Assembly: GCA_025774865.1 (NCBI GenBank)
Contig: JALGZO010000206.1
Span: 1 to 40,402 of the forward strand
Length of the DNA stretch: 40,402 nt
DNA from: a bacterium
Lineage (GTDB): Bacteria; ARS69
Direction: 5' to 3'
Below, piece after piece: positions 17,846 through 27,263 of this stretch. The position numbers and the translations under genes are program-made. The notes beneath the pieces are model-generated. The model had not been told where the DNA came from. It did no database searches and saw nothing but the letters and a program-made list of their open reading frames with translations. The first letter of the stretch is position 1; the number at the start of each line of letters is the position of its first letter.

Positions 17846-18304
17846 CTATTCCGTGGAGACCGGATCGCGGCGGTTGTCGAGGGCGGCCCGCAGCGTGTGC
17901 CACGGCAGGGTGGCGCACTTGACGCGGATCGGAAATTCGCGAACACCGGCGAACACGGCGAGCTTCCCGAGCGTGCCTTCCACATCGCCGGCCTCGGCCT
18001 GTCCCGTCACGAGGTCACGAAACGAATCCGAAAGCCGGGCGACGTCTGCCGGTGACTTCCCGGTGATCGTCTCGGTCATCATGGACGCGGACGCGGTGCA
18101 AATCGCGCACCCGGCTCCCGTGAAGCCGACTTCTTCGAGGTCGCCGCCTTCGCCCAGCTTGATCTCCACGTTGATCCGATCCCCGCAGAGCGGGTTGTAG
18201 CCCTCGGCCCGCCGGTCGGGATCGTGGAGATCGTGGAAGTTCCGCGGGCTCCTCTGGTGATCCAGGATCACCTGCTGATACAGCTCTCTCAGAACCGAGT
18301 CCAA
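17846..18304 (-). CDS. sufU: SufU iron-sulfur scaffold / sulfur acceptor
   Basis: A 152-residue SufU-type protein that takes the persulfide sulfur from SufS. Counting from the TTG at 18304, the zinc/sulfur ligands fall at Cys40, Asp42, Cys66 and Cys130 (PLCGD, GAGCAICTAS, VKCATLPW), close to the B. subtilis SufU positions. The TTG is chosen because GGAGG lies 5 nt before it and the family begins with this LDSVLRELYQ segment; a longer reading from 18364 would overlap sufS by 47 nt. Between sufS and sufT in the suf operon. Confidence 0.95.
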   Translation of the reverse strand: MDSVLRELYQQVILDHQRSPRNFHDLHDPDRRAEGYNPLCGDRINVEIKLGEGGDLEEVGFTGAGCAICTASASMMTETITGKSPADVARLSDSFRDLVTGQAEAGDVEGTLGKLAVFAGVREFPIRVKCATLPWHTLRAALDNRRDPVSTE

Positions 18305-18317
18305 CGCGACCTCCGAT

Positions 18318-19580
18318 TCACCGGAACAACCGGCGCACTTCCTCGATGCCGCCGGCGAGAGCATCGAGGTCTTCGCGGGTATTATAGACCGAAAGCGAAG
18401 CCCTCACGGTCGCCGGCAACCCGAACCGGTCCATCACCGGCTGGGCGCAATGGTGTCCGGTCCGAACGGCGATTCCCTCATGGTCCAGGATCGTCCCGAT
18501 GTCGTGCGGATGGACCCCGTCGAGGACGAACGACAGGACGGCCGACTTCTCCGGAGCGGTTCCGACGAGCCGCAGTCCTTCGACGGCCGAGAGACGTCCC
18601 GTGCCGTACTCGAGAAGCTCGTGCTCGTAGGCCGCGATCCTCTCCACGCCGGTGTCGGCCAGGAAGTCGATCGCCGCGCCGAGCCCCACCGCCCCGGCGA
18701 TGTTGGGGGTGCCCGCTTCGAACTTTCCGGGTAGGTCCGCGTAGGTCGTGCCCTCGAACGAAACCCGCTCGATCATGTCGCCTCCGCCCATCCAGGGCGG
18801 CATGCTCTCGAGGTGCTCACGCTTTCCCCAGAGAACTCCGATTCCCGTCGGCCCGAACATCTTGTGCCCGGAGACCGTGTAGAAGTCGCAGCCGAGATCC
18901 GGCAAATCGATAGGAAGGTGAGCGGCGACCTGCGCCCCGTCGAGGAGGACCACGGCCCCGACGCCGTGGCCCGCTTCGACGATCCGCTTCACCGGATTGA
19001 CCGTACCCAGAGCGTTCGACGCGTGCACGACGGCGACGATTCGTGTTCTCTCGGAGAGAAGCTTCTCGAACTCGTCCCAGATGAGAGCGCCGTCGTCGTC
19101 GATCGGAGCGGCGCGCAGGGTGGCGCCGGTCTGCTCGCAGGCGAGCTGCCAGGGGACGATGTTCGAATGGTGTTCCATCACGGTGACGAGGATCTCGTCG
19201 CCGGGGCCCAGGCGCGGGCGCGCGAAGGCTTGCGCGACGAGATTGATGCCCTCGGTCGCGCCGCGGACGAAGATGCACTCCGCCGGGTCGGCAGCGCCGA
19301 GGAACGCTTTGGCTTTCTCGCGGGCTCCTTCGTACGCCTCGGTGGCTTCGTGGCTCAACCGGTGGACGCCCCGGTGCACGTTCGAGTTGTGGTGGCGATA
19401 GAAGTCGCAGACCGCCTCGATGACGCTTTGGGGCTTCTGGGTCGTGGCGGCCGAGTCGAGATAGACGATGCGCCGCCCCGCGACCTCCCGGGCCAGCAGC
19501 GGGAACTGGGCCCGGATCCGGTCCACGTCCAGCGGCGGAGCGGACGGGGGAGGCGTTGACGTACGGACCGCGGACCTCAC
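18318..19580 (-). CDS. sufS: SufS cysteine desulfurase
   Basis: A 420-residue class V PLP enzyme that removes sulfur from cysteine for Fe-S cluster building. YLDSAATTQKP begins the fold, MEHHSNIVPW and DGAQ contribute PLP contacts, and Lys240 in VSGHKMFGPTG forms the Schiff base. Cys378 in RTGHHCAQPVM carries the persulfide; the RTGHHC form marks the SufS (group II) subfamily that works with SufU. GTG at 19580 has AGGAG about 7 nt upstream and begins 10 nt after sufD. Confidence 0.97.
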   Translation of the reverse strand: MRSAVRTSTPPPSAPPLDVDRIRAQFPLLAREVAGRRIVYLDSAATTQKPQSVIEAVCDFYRHHNSNVHRGVHRLSHEATEAYEGAREKAKAFLGAADPAECIFVRGATEGINLVAQAFARPRLGPGDEILVTVMEHHSNIVPWQLACEQTGATLRAAPIDDDGALIWDEFEKLLSERTRIVAVVHASNALGTVNPVKRIVEAGHGVGAVVLLDGAQVAAHLPIDLPDLGCDFYTVSGHKMFGPTGIGVLWGKREHLESMPPWMGGGDMIERVSFEGTTYADLPGKFEAGTPNIAGAVGLGAAIDFLADTGVERIAAYEHELLEYGTGRLSAVEGLRLVGTAPEKSAVLSFVLDGVHPHDIGTILDHEGIAVRTGHHCAQPVMDRFGLPATVRASLSVYNTREDLDALAGGIEEVRRLFR

Positions 19581-19590
19581 GTGACGACTC

Positions 19591-20898
19591 CTAAACGGTC
19601 GATAGCCTCTCCGCCACGATGGCCGAGAGGCGATCCCGCACCGGTTCGAGATCCATCCGGTCGAGGATCTCGTTGATGAACGCGAAGACGAGGAGCCGGC
19701 GAGCCGTCTTCTCGTCGATCCCGCGGGCGCGACAGTAGAACACCGCCTGTTCGTCGATCTGGCCGATGGACGCGCCGTGGGTGCACTTCACGTCGTCGGC
19801 GTAGATCTCGAGTTGCGGCTTCGTCTCGACGAGCGCGTCGTCCGACAGGAGCAGATTCTTGTTCGACTGAACGGCGTCGGTCTTCTGCGCGTCCTCGTCG
19901 ACGATGATACGTCCCGTGAACATGGCCTTTCCCTCGTCGCCGAGAACACCGCGGTAGTACTGGCGGCTCTTGCAGTTGGGGCGAGCGTGCCGGACCCTCA
20001 TGCGGCTGTCGTGCAGCTGCGTGCCGCGCGGTACGTACATTCCGTTGAGCACCGACATGCAGCGCTCGCCGTTGAGTGTCGGGAACACGTTGTTCCGCAC
20101 GAGTGCGCCTCCGAGAAGCGCGGAGTGGGATGCGAAGTCGCTGTCGGTTCGCTGGTCGACGTACAGAGTGGAGACGCTGTACGACGCGATGCTGCCGCGC
20201 TCGATCAGGTAGTGCCGCGCGGTCGCCCGCTTGCCGACGAAGACCTCGGTGACGGGATTCGTGAACCCGGCGCCGTCGCCGATGGCGACGTAGTCCTCGA
20301 TGAGCGTAGCTCGCGCGCCGTCTTCCACGACGAAGAGCGTGCGGGGATGCGTCATGGACGGCTCGGAGTCGTCGGTGGTGACGAAGAGCGCGTGAACCGG
20401 GCCCGGGAGCTCCACCCCGGCCGGCACGTGCACGAAGACGCCGTCGTCCAGGAACGCCGTGTTGAGCGCCGTGAACGCCTCGTCCTCGCCTTCGGTGAGG
20501 CGACCGAGGTGCGGCTTCACGAGCTCGGGCGTCTCGGCCAGGGCCGCGGCCAGGTTCGCGACGCGGACACCGTCCGGCAGGTGGTCGATGTTCGAACGAT
20601 CTTCATCGAAACGGCCGTCGACGAAGACCAACCGGGATCCATCGAGGCCGTCGAACCCGAGCCCCTCGAGATTCGCGGCCGGCGCCCCGCCGTTCCGGTT
20701 AGCCAGAAAGAAGGAGCCGCCGGCGATGGGCCGCACGTCCGTGAACCGCCAGTCCTCGTGCTTCAGGGTGGGGAAGCCGAGCTCCTCGAACCGGTCCCAG
20801 CCCCGGGTCCGCAGCTCCGCGACCCAGTCGGGAGCCCCGCGGCCTCGTTCCTCGCGGAAGGCGGCCCAGGTGTCGCGCCACGTGTTCTTCTCGATCAT
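19591..20898 (-). CDS. sufD: SufD, Fe-S scaffold complex subunit
   Basis: A 435-residue member of the SufB/SufD family, partner of SufB and SufC in the SufBCD scaffold. GFPTLKHEDWRFTDV near the N-terminus and the C-terminal block with SRQYYRGVLGDEGKAMFTGRI, DAVQSNKNLLLSDDA, KCTHGASIG and FYCRARGID are typical SufD. ATG at 20898 is used; the upstream stretch is open but runs into the end of sufC and has no conserved sequence. The ribosome site is weak (GAGAG), and translation may depend on sufC 22 nt upstream. Confidence 0.96.
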   Translation of the reverse strand: MIEKNTWRDTWAAFREERGRGAPDWVAELRTRGWDRFEELGFPTLKHEDWRFTDVRPIAGGSFFLANRNGGAPAANLEGLGFDGLDGSRLVFVDGRFDEDRSNIDHLPDGVRVANLAAALAETPELVKPHLGRLTEGEDEAFTALNTAFLDDGVFVHVPAGVELPGPVHALFVTTDDSEPSMTHPRTLFVVEDGARATLIEDYVAIGDGAGFTNPVTEVFVGKRATARHYLIERGSIASYSVSTLYVDQRTDSDFASHSALLGGALVRNNVFPTLNGERCMSVLNGMYVPRGTQLHDSRMRVRHARPNCKSRQYYRGVLGDEGKAMFTGRIIVDEDAQKTDAVQSNKNLLLSDDALVETKPQLEIYADDVKCTHGASIGQIDEQAVFYCRARGIDEKTARRLLVFAFINEILDRMDLEPVRDRLSAIVAERLSTV

Positions 20899-20920
20899 CA
20901 CCGTCAACTCTCGCCCCCTC

Positions 20921-21679
20921 TCAAGCGGCCGGGGCCGTTTCGAGCCAGGAGTACCCCTTCTCCTCGAGCTCGAGCGCGAGCTCCTTTCCTCCCGACTTCT
21001 CGATGCGTCCATTCACGAGCACGTGAACGTAGTCCGGTTGCACGTAATCGAGCAGCCGCTGGTAGTGCGTGATCACGAGCATGCAGCGGTCGGGCGAGCG
21101 AAGCTCGTTGATGCCGTCGGCGACGATGCGCAACGCGTCGATGTCGAGGCCCGAGTCCGTCTCGTCGAGGATCGCGACCCGAGGTTCCAATACCGCCATC
21201 TGGAAGATCTCGTGCCGCTTCTTCTCACCGCCGGAGAACCCCTCGTTCACGGAGCGCCGGAGGAAGGCCTCGTCCATCTGCACGAGAGAGAGCTTCTCCC
21301 TCGCGCGCTTCAGGAAGTCCAGGGCGTCGACTGGGGGCTCGCCCCGATGCTCCAGGACCGCGTTGTACGACGTCTTCAGAAACTCGAGGGTCGAGACCCC
21401 CGGAATCTCCACCGGGTACTGGAACGCCATGAAGAGACCCTCGCGCGCTCGCTCGTCGGACGCCATCTCCAGGACGTCCTTGCCGTCCAGGAGGATTTCG
21501 CCGTCGGTGACCACGTAGTTCTCGTGGCCGGCGAGGACCTGGGCGAGCGTGCTCTTCCCAGAACCGTTCGGGCCCATCATCGAGTGAACCTCGCCGGCGT
21601 CCACCGTGAGGTCGATACCGCGCAGGATCTGCTTGTCCTCCACCGACACGTGCAGGTTTCTGATCTCCAGCAAGCTCAT
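20921..21679 (-). CDS. sufC: SufC ATPase of the SufBCD complex
   Basis: A 252-residue ABC-type ATPase that powers Fe-S assembly on SufBCD. Walker A GPNGSGKST (36-44), the Q-loop in AFQYPVEIPG, the ABC signature FSGGEKKR, Walker B with DETDSGLDIDALR and the H-loop ITHYQRLL are all present and characteristic of SufC rather than transporters. ATG at 21679. It lies 20 nt downstream of sufB and 22 nt upstream of sufD. Confidence 0.98.
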   Translation of the reverse strand: MSLLEIRNLHVSVEDKQILRGIDLTVDAGEVHSMMGPNGSGKSTLAQVLAGHENYVVTDGEILLDGKDVLEMASDERAREGLFMAFQYPVEIPGVSTLEFLKTSYNAVLEHRGEPPVDALDFLKRAREKLSLVQMDEAFLRRSVNEGFSGGEKKRHEIFQMAVLEPRVAILDETDSGLDIDALRIVADGINELRSPDRCMLVITHYQRLLDYVQPDYVHVLVNGRIEKSGGKELALELEEKGYSWLETAPAA

Positions 21680-21699
21680 GCTCTTCTCGATCTCCTTGT

Positions 21700-23139
21700 C
21701 TATCCGACCGAGCCTTCGAGGCTCACGCTCAGAAGCTTCCGGGCCTCCACCGCGAACTCCATCGGGAGCTCGCGGAAGACCTCCTTGCAGAATCCATTGA
21801 CGATCATCGAGACCGCGTCTTCCATCTCGATGCCACGGCTCATGCAGTAGAACAACTGGTCCTCGCCGATCTTCGAAGTCGTCGCCTCGTGCTCGACCTT
21901 GGCGGTTCGGTTCCGCACGTCGAGGTAGGGGAACGTGTGCGCACCGCACTCGTCGCCGATGAGCATCGAATCGCACTGCGTGAAGTTGCGGGCGTTTCCC
22001 GCCCCCTTGCCGATCCGGACCAGTCCGCGGTATGAGTTCTGACCGTGTACGGCGGAAATCCCCTTCGAGATGATCGTGGATCGGGTGTTCTTGCCGAGGT
22101 GGATCATCTTCGTGCCGGTATCCGCCTGCTGTCGTCCGCTCGTGAGCGCGACGGAGTAGAACTCGCCGACCGTGTCGTCCCCCTTGAGGATGCAGCTCGG
22201 GTACTTCCAGGTGATCGCGGAGCCCGTCTCCACCTGCGTCCACGAAATGCGGCTGCGGTCGCCTTTGCAGATGCCCCGCTTCGTCACGAAGTTGTAGATG
22301 CCGCCCCGCCCGTCCTCGTCGCCGGGGTACCAGTTCTGGATCGTCGAGTACTTGATCTGCGCGTCCTCGAGCGCCACGAGCTCCACCACCGCGGCGTGCA
22401 GCTGGTTCTCGTCGCGCATCGGCGCGGTGCACCCCTCGAGGTAGCTGACGTAACTCCCCTTGTCCGCCACGATGAGCGTGCGCTCGAACTGGCCGGTGGA
22501 CGCGGCGTTGATGCGGAAGTACGTGGAAAGCTCCATCGGACAGTGGACGCCGGGCGGTACGTAGACGAAGGACCCGTCCGTGAAGACGGCCGAGTTGAGA
22601 GTCGCGAAGTAGTTGTCGGAGTAAGGGACGACCGTTCCCATGTACTTCCGGATGAGCTCGGGGTGCTCCCGGACCGCCTCGGAGAACGAGCAGAAGATGA
22701 TCCCGAGCTCGGCGAGCTTCTCCTTGAACGTCGTGGCGACGGAGACCGAGTCGAAGACGGCGTCGACCGCGACTCCGGCCAGCGCCATCCGCTCGTCCAG
22801 CGGGATCCCGAGCTTTTCGTAAGTTTCGAGGAGCTTGGGATCGACCTCATCGAGGCTGTTCGGCCTCTTCTTGGGGGCCGCGTAGTAACTGATGGCCTGG
22901 TAGTCGATGGGGGAGTGGTGGAGCTTGGGCCACTGCGGCTCCTCCATCGTCAGCCATTGCCGGTAGGCCTTGAGCCGCCACTCGGTCATCCACTCCGGCT
23001 CGTCCTTCTTCCCCGAGATATGGCGGACGACGGCTTCGTCGAGGCCCGGCGGCAGGAACTCCTGCTCGATGTCGGTGACGAAGCCGTACTTGTAGTCCCG
23101 CTTTGCGAACTCGTGAAGGGTATTCTCCGTGCTACTCAT
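21700..23139 (-). CDS. sufB: SufB, Fe-S scaffold protein
   Basis: A 479-residue SufB, normal length for the family, the scaffold on which the cluster is built. Typical blocks are [81 protein letters not shown] and the C-terminal segment with [19 protein letters not shown] (the SufC-interacting region). The start ATG at 23139 overlaps the rrf2 stop by ATGA, so regulator and scaffold are translationally coupled. Confidence 0.97.
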   Translation of the reverse strand: MSSTENTLHEFAKRDYKYGFVTDIEQEFLPPGLDEAVVRHISGKKDEPEWMTEWRLKAYRQWLTMEEPQWPKLHHSPIDYQAISYYAAPKKRPNSLDEVDPKLLETYEKLGIPLDERMALAGVAVDAVFDSVSVATTFKEKLAELGIIFCSFSEAVREHPELIRKYMGTVVPYSDNYFATLNSAVFTDGSFVYVPPGVHCPMELSTYFRINAASTGQFERTLIVADKGSYVSYLEGCTAPMRDENQLHAAVVELVALEDAQIKYSTIQNWYPGDEDGRGGIYNFVTKRGICKGDRSRISWTQVETGSAITWKYPSCILKGDDTVGEFYSVALTSGRQQADTGTKMIHLGKNTRSTIISKGISAVHGQNSYRGLVRIGKGAGNARNFTQCDSMLIGDECGAHTFPYLDVRNRTAKVEHEATTSKIGEDQLFYCMSRGIEMEDAVSMIVNGFCKEVFRELPMEFAVEARKLLSVSLEGSVG

Positions 23140-23639
23140 CTCTCTCCCAGGGCTTTCGAGAGACGCGTTGGAACCGGGATGAACTGCGGGACCGGTCCGA
23201 TCGCGCCGAGGTGGTCGCTCATCAGGTCACGAAGCGTGACGTTCGCCAGGAACTCTTGTATCCGGTCGTTCAGCTTTCGGACGGAGCTTGTGACGGGGCA
23301 TCCCACGAAGACGTTGCACTCCACGCAACCCGTATCTTCGTCTTCCGCGCAGCACGCGACGACTTTCACCGGGCCCTCCATCGCCTCGATCACGTCGCGA
23401 ACGGAGATCCGCTCGGCGGAGCGGGCGAGCGCGTAACCGCCCCGCGCTCCGCGGGTGGAGCTCACCAGTCCGGATCCGACGAGATCCTTGAGGACATTCA
23501 TGAGGACCGGCACCGGCACGTTGTGCCGCTCCGCGATCCGACGCGCGCTGACGGCGGTGGGCTCGGAGCGGCTGGGCTCCTCGGCGAGGCGGGCCAGCGC
23601 CACCAGCGCGTAATCGGTCCTTTTTGTGAATCCGAGCAC
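23136..23639 (-). CDS. Rrf2-family regulator of the suf operon
   Basis: A 167-residue winged-helix Rrf2 protein (IscR/SufR group). [17 protein letters not shown] opens the HTH domain, with [27 protein letters not shown] as the recognition region and [11 protein letters not shown] as the wing. Five cysteines cluster at Cys96, 97, 105, 108 and 114, suited to bind an Fe-S cluster. GTG at 23639 has GAGG about 6 nt upstream. As first gene of the suf operon it most likely senses cluster supply and represses its own operon; this is inferred from context and family. Confidence 0.94.
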   Translation of the reverse strand: MLGFTKRTDYALVALARLAEEPSRSEPTAVSARRIAERHNVPVPVLMNVLKDLVGSGLVSSTRGARGGYALARSAERISVRDVIEAMEGPVKVVACCAEDEDTGCVECNVFVGCPVTSSVRKLNDRIQEFLANVTLRDLMSDHLGAIGPVPQFIPVPTRLSKALGER

Positions 23640-23680
23640 GATTCCCTCGATCTGGAGAGGCGGCCGCGAGCCATCCTAAT

Positions 23681-23718
23681 TAGTACCGATATTGTACGGA
23701 TTCCAGCCGGTGAGGGAA
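23681..23718 (-). promoter_or_regulatory. candidate suf promoter with overlapping direct-repeat operator
   Basis: In the 201-nt divergent gap, the minus strand has TACAAT (plus coordinates 23691-23696), a 5 of 6 match to the -10, with only a poor -35 (TTCCCT, 23713-23718, 16-nt spacer). Two head-to-tail 11-nt units, TAGTACCGATA (23681-23691) and TTGTACGGATT (23692-23702), match at 8 of 11 positions and cover the -10. A promoter with a poor -35 and a repeat over the -10 fits control by the Rrf2 protein. Promoter moderately likely; operator speculative. The rest of the gap holds a GC-rich hairpin (23762-23779). Confidence 0.4.
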
Positions 23719-23761
23719 CCCCCTATTTGGATTTTTCTGCGGCTTTTCGGGCGGCCCAGGC

Positions 23762-23779
23762 GCCGGGGACAGCCCCGGC
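23762..23779. repeat. perfect GC-rich inverted repeat upstream of the DUF4097-like gene
   Basis: GCCGGGG (23762-23768) and CCCCGGC (23773-23779) form a perfect 7-bp stem with a 4-nt loop. No T-run follows, so it does not look like an intrinsic terminator. It would lie in the 5' leader of the gene starting at 23841 if transcription begins upstream of it. Function unknown. Confidence 0.4.
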
Positions 23780-23840
23780 CGGGTGGGCCGGCAACTCGCC
23801 GGGGCCTCTCCTCGTAGCAGGGAGGGACGGAGGGAGGCCC

Positions 23841-24740
23841 ATGAGACGGATCGGCTGGAGCAGTGGAGCAGTTCTCGCGGTGATCGCGGCGGCGTCGGCG
23901 GTCGGCGCCGAGGAGATCGATCGACATTTCCACGAGGGATTCGACGTGAAGGAGGGTGCGCGACTGCACCTCAATCACGGTGATGGCGACGTGGCGTTCG
24001 AGGTCTGGGACCGCGACGTGGTCGACATTGAAGTGACTTATCGAGCCACCATCAAGCAGGGCGGCATCGGCACGAAGGACCAGGTCGACTTCACGGCGGA
24101 GTTCACGCAGCAAGACGACGAGATTCGCGTGGTCGGACACGAGTCGCGCGTCCACGCGGTCATGATCGGCTTCGTCTCGAAGAACGTGCACGAATACGTG
24201 TACGCGGTGAAGGGGCCGGCCTGGCTCGAGGTGAGGACGGAAGGCCAGGATGGGGCGGTCTCGATCGAAGGCCTCGCCGGAACGGCGGACCTCGAGCTGC
24301 AGGACGGCGACCTGTCTCTCACGGACTGCGCGCTGGACCGCGCCCGGGTGAGGATGCAGGACGGCGACTTCGACGCGGTCCGCTGCTCGGGCGACCTCGA
24401 CATCCGGACCCAGGACGGGCGGGTGCGACTGCGTGATCACGGTGCCGGTCCGCTGACGGTGCGAGCTCAGGACGGGGACGTTCGCCTGGAGCTCGTGGCG
24501 GGCGCGAGTCCCGAGCTCGACGTGCGCGTGGCGGACGGTGACGTCACGGTGGGCCTCGCGGACGGCGTCTCCACCGAGTTTCTCCTGCTGACCGACGACG
24601 GCCGGGTCCGAGTCGATCTGGTCGATGTGAAGAACCTGGAGAAGAGCGGTCCGGGAACCTACGGGGAGATCGGCGGCGGGGAGGGCACGATCCGCATCGA
24701 GTCGAAGGACGGCTCGATCACGCTGCGCGACGTCGGGTAG
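23841..24740 (+). CDS. secreted DUF4097-like beta-helix protein
   Basis: A 299-residue protein with a signal peptide (MRRIGW, hydrophobic stretch to about residue 22, cleavage probably after AVGA). The second half is built of short repeats with a DG turn: LQDGDLSL, MQDGDFDA, TQDGRVRL, AQDGDVRL, VADGDVTV, TDDGRVRV and SKDGSITL. This is the pattern of DUF4097/putative adhesin beta-helix domains, whose function is not known. ATG at 23841 follows AGGGAGG. It is divergent from the suf operon and ends 5 nt from the convergent epimerase gene. Periplasmic or cell-surface location is inferred from the signal peptide. Confidence 0.8.
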   Translation: MRRIGWSSGAVLAVIAAASAVGAEEIDRHFHEGFDVKEGARLHLNHGDGDVAFEVWDRDVVDIEVTYRATIKQGGIGTKDQVDFTAEFTQQDDEIRVVGHESRVHAVMIGFVSKNVHEYVYAVKGPAWLEVRTEGQDGAVSIEGLAGTADLELQDGDLSLTDCALDRARVRMQDGDFDAVRCSGDLDIRTQDGRVRLRDHGAGPLTVRAQDGDVRLELVAGASPELDVRVADGDVTVGLADGVSTEFLLLTDDGRVRVDLVDVKNLEKSGPGTYGEIGGGEGTIRIESKDGSITLRDVG

Positions 24741-24745
24741 AGCGT

Positions 24746-25153
24746 CTACCCCTCGCAGAGCTCGATCAGGATCCCGGCCGTCGACTTGGGGTGAAGGAAC
24801 GCGATCTTCTTGCCCCCCGCGCCGACGCGCGGTTCGCGGTCGATCAGCTCGACGCCCGCCGCCTCGATCTCCTTCAACGTGGCAGCGAGATCCTCCACCC
24901 TCACCGTCACGTGGTGGATCCCGGGGCCGCGGCTCGCGATGAACCGGCCGATCGGCCCCTGGGGGTCGGTGGACTCGAGAAGCTCGAGCTCCGAGCCGCC
25001 GGCGTCGAGCTTCAGGACGCGGACCTTCTGGTCGGGGACCGCTTCTTCTTCGGTGACCCGGAATCCGAGCAACCGGGTGAACACGTCTCGGGCCGCTTCG
25101 AGATCCGCCACCGCGATGCCGAGGTGGTCGATGCCACGATAGCGCGGGGTCAT
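24746..25153 (-). CDS. mce: methylmalonyl-CoA epimerase
   Basis: A 135-residue VOC-fold metalloenzyme that converts (S)- to (R)-methylmalonyl-CoA. [14 protein letters not shown] with His10, the ELELLE segment, [12 protein letters not shown] with a further His, and ILIELCE with the last metal-binding Glu make up the expected set. The start ATG overlaps the mutase stop by ATGA. It is the last gene of the propionyl-CoA operon and its product joins the carboxylase to the mutase. Confidence 0.95.
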   Translation of the reverse strand: MTPRYRGIDHLGIAVADLEAARDVFTRLLGFRVTEEEAVPDQKVRVLKLDAGGSELELLESTDPQGPIGRFIASRGPGIHHVTVRVEDLAATLKEIEAAGVELIDREPRVGAGGKKIAFLHPKSTAGILIELCEG

Positions 25154-26730
25154 GGGCGGTAGACTCCCCAGACGTCGCGCAGCCCGTGGCAAATTTCGCC
25201 GAGCGACGCCTCGGCGCGCAGAGCGTCGACGATCGACTCCATGACGGGACCGTCGCCCTCGGCGGCCCGCTTCACCACGTGGAGCTTCGCCTCCACCACG
25301 TCGGCGTCGCGCGCGGCCTTGCGTTCCGCCAGGGCCCGCTTCTGATCCTCTTCGCTTTTCGGGTCCACCCTGAAGACGGGCGGCGGAGAGTCCTCCTCCT
25401 CGGCGTGCACGTTCACGCCGACCACGTGGGCGTCCCCCGACTCGATCGCGCGCTGGGCGCGAAACGCGGCTTCCTCGATCTCCCGGGTCTGGTATCCCTG
25501 CTCGATCGCCGCCACTGCGCCGCCCATTTCCTCGATCTTCTCGAGGTACTCGCCCGCGAGCCGCTCGACCTCGTCGGTGAGCCCTTCCACGAGGTCGGAG
25601 CCTCCGAGCGGATCGACCGCGTCGGCGACGCCCGTTTCCTCGGCGATCACCTGCTGCGTCCTCAGAGCGAGCTTCGCGGCCCCTTCCGACGGAAGGCCGA
25701 GCGCCTCGTCCCAGGAGTTCGTGTGCAGGCTCTGCGTGCCGCCGAGGACGGCGGCGAGGGCCTGCATCGCGGTCCGCACGACGTTGTTCAGTGGTTCCCG
25801 CGCGGTCAGGGTGGAACCGGCGGTCTGACTGTGGAAGCGGAGCATCCACGACTTGGGATTCTCGGCGGCGAACTCGTCCCGCATGATGCGCGCCCAGAGG
25901 CGCCGCGCGGCGCGAAACTTCGCGACCTCCTCGAAGAAGTGGTTGTGCACGTTGAAGAAGAAGGAGAGGCGCGGGGCGAATTCGTCGACGTCGAGGCCGG
26001 CGGCCTGGCCGGCCCGGACGTACTCCTTCGCGTTCGCGAACGTGAACGCGACCTCCTGTGCGGCCGTCGCGCCCGCCTCCCGGATGTGATAGCCGGAAAT
26101 CGAGATCGTGTTCCAGCGGGGGATGTGCTCCCGGCAGTAGCGGAAGATGTCCGCCGTCAGGCGCAGAGACTCCTTCGGCGGGAAGATGTACGTGCCCCGG
26201 GCGATGTATTCCTTGAGGAGGTCGTTCTGCGTGGTCCCCGACAGCGCCACCGGATCGATGCCGCGACGCTCGGCCAGAACCACCAGGAGACCGAGCAGCA
26301 CGGCGGCGGTCGAGTTGATCGTCATCGAGACGGACACCCGGTCGAGGGGGATGCCCTCGAAGAGGGTGTCGAGGTCGTGCACCGTGTCAATCGCGACCCC
26401 GGTTCGACCGACCTCGCCCGTGGCTGCCGGATCGTCGGAGTCGTAGCCCATCTGGGTGGGCAGATCGAATGCCACCGAGAGCCCGGACCCGCCCCGCTCG
26501 AGGAGGTAACGGAAGCGTCGGTTCGTTTCCGCGCTCGTGCCGAATCCCGAGTACTGGCGCATCGTCCAGAAGCGGCCGCGATACATGTTCGGATAGATGC
26601 CGCGGGTGAAGGGGTGACTTCCCGGCTCACCGGGCGCGACGGGGTGCGCCGGCCAGACTGCGGGGAGCTCGATCCCGGAAGACGTCTCGAACTTCTCCCG
26701 CCGTTCCGCGCGTCTCGCTTTCGTGCTCAC
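25150..26730 (-). CDS. mcmA: methylmalonyl-CoA mutase, large (catalytic) subunit
   Basis: A 526-residue B12-dependent mutase barrel without its own B12 domain, converting (R)-methylmalonyl-CoA to succinyl-CoA. Unlike the copy at 4298-5953 it has the methylmalonyl pocket: Tyr60 in RQYSGFG (P. shermanii Tyr89) and Arg178 in YIARGTYIF (Arg207). Catalytic Tyr214-His215 (SGYHIREAG) and Gln168 (TTQND) are present. GTG start in a GTGA overlap with the biotin-carrier gene. The operon has the carboxylase and epimerase but no B12-binding subunit or MeaB; those in the 3291-6833 region are the nearest candidates. Confidence 0.94.
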   Translation of the reverse strand: MSTKARRAERREKFETSSGIELPAVWPAHPVAPGEPGSHPFTRGIYPNMYRGRFWTMRQYSGFGTSAETNRRFRYLLERGGSGLSVAFDLPTQMGYDSDDPAATGEVGRTGVAIDTVHDLDTLFEGIPLDRVSVSMTINSTAAVLLGLLVVLAERRGIDPVALSGTTQNDLLKEYIARGTYIFPPKESLRLTADIFRYCREHIPRWNTISISGYHIREAGATAAQEVAFTFANAKEYVRAGQAAGLDVDEFAPRLSFFFNVHNHFFEEVAKFRAARRLWARIMRDEFAAENPKSWMLRFHSQTAGSTLTAREPLNNVVRTAMQALAAVLGGTQSLHTNSWDEALGLPSEGAAKLALRTQQVIAEETGVADAVDPLGGSDLVEGLTDEVERLAGEYLEKIEEMGGAVAAIEQGYQTREIEEAAFRAQRAIESGDAHVVGVNVHAEEEDSPPPVFRVDPKSEEDQKRALAERKAARDADVVEAKLHVVKRAAEGDGPVMESIVDALRAEASLGEICHGLRDVWGVYRP

Positions 26731-27263
26731 GACGACCCCTTCTCTCGGAGGACGACGAGCACGTCACCTCCGACCACGGTGTCACCGGGCGCCACCCGGA
26801 TCTCGGCGACGATCCCATCGGCCTCGGAGGCGAGCTCGTTCTGCATCTTCATCGCCTCGACGACGATGACGGGCTTCCCGGCCTCGATCTCGTCGCCGAC
26901 GTTCACCGGAATGTCCACGACGACGCCCGGCATCGGCGCCGTGACGTCGGAAGGCCCTGCGTGACTCGGACCGTGGAACGCCTCGAGCGCGCGGGAGACG
27001 TCGTCTTGAACCCGAGCCTCGATCCTCTCGCCGTCGAGGGAGACGAACACCCGATCGCTCTCTCGGTCGAGGATCATCTCACGGCTGTGACCGTCGAGGA
27101 GGAGGGAGTGGAGCGACGAGTCGTGCAGAAGCGTGAGATCCGCCTCGACCGGACGATCGTCGAGTCGGACCTCGAGCCGATCGTCGTGTTCCGTAATGTC
27201 CACGACGTGCTCCTTGCCCTTCACGGTCACGTAGTAGCGGATGGTGGAGTGGACGGAGCTCAT
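26727..27263 (-). CDS. biotin carboxyl carrier protein of the propionyl-CoA carboxylase
   Basis: A 178-residue protein ending in a biotinyl domain: EAMKM with biotin-accepting Lys139, preceded by [16 protein letters not shown]. The first 90 residues ([14 protein letters not shown]..., [16 protein letters not shown]...) resemble the BT-type linker domain that precedes the carrier in full-length carboxylase alpha subunits. Together with the overlapping biotin carboxylase (505 residues) it adds up to the length of a PccA chain, so the alpha subunit appears split at an ATGA junction. It carries carboxybiotin between the two catalytic subunits. Confidence 0.92.
   Translation of the reverse strand: MSSVHSTIRYYVTVKGKEHVVDITEHDDRLEVRLDDRPVEADLTLLHDSSLHSLLLDGHSREMILDRESDRVFVSLDGERIEARVQDDVSRALEAFHGPSHAGPSDVTAPMPGVVVDIPVNVGDEIEAGKPVIVVEAMKMQNELASEADGIVAEIRVAPGDTVVGGDVLVVLREKGSS

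Noticed and set aside
23762-23779. GC-rich hairpin as an intrinsic terminator or riboswitch
   Set aside because: No T-run follows on either strand and no riboswitch core could be recognised in the 201-nt gap.
4298-26730. The two mutase genes as a recent duplication or assembly artefact
   Set aside because: They differ throughout, including substrate-pocket residues, and sit in unrelated operons on opposite strands.
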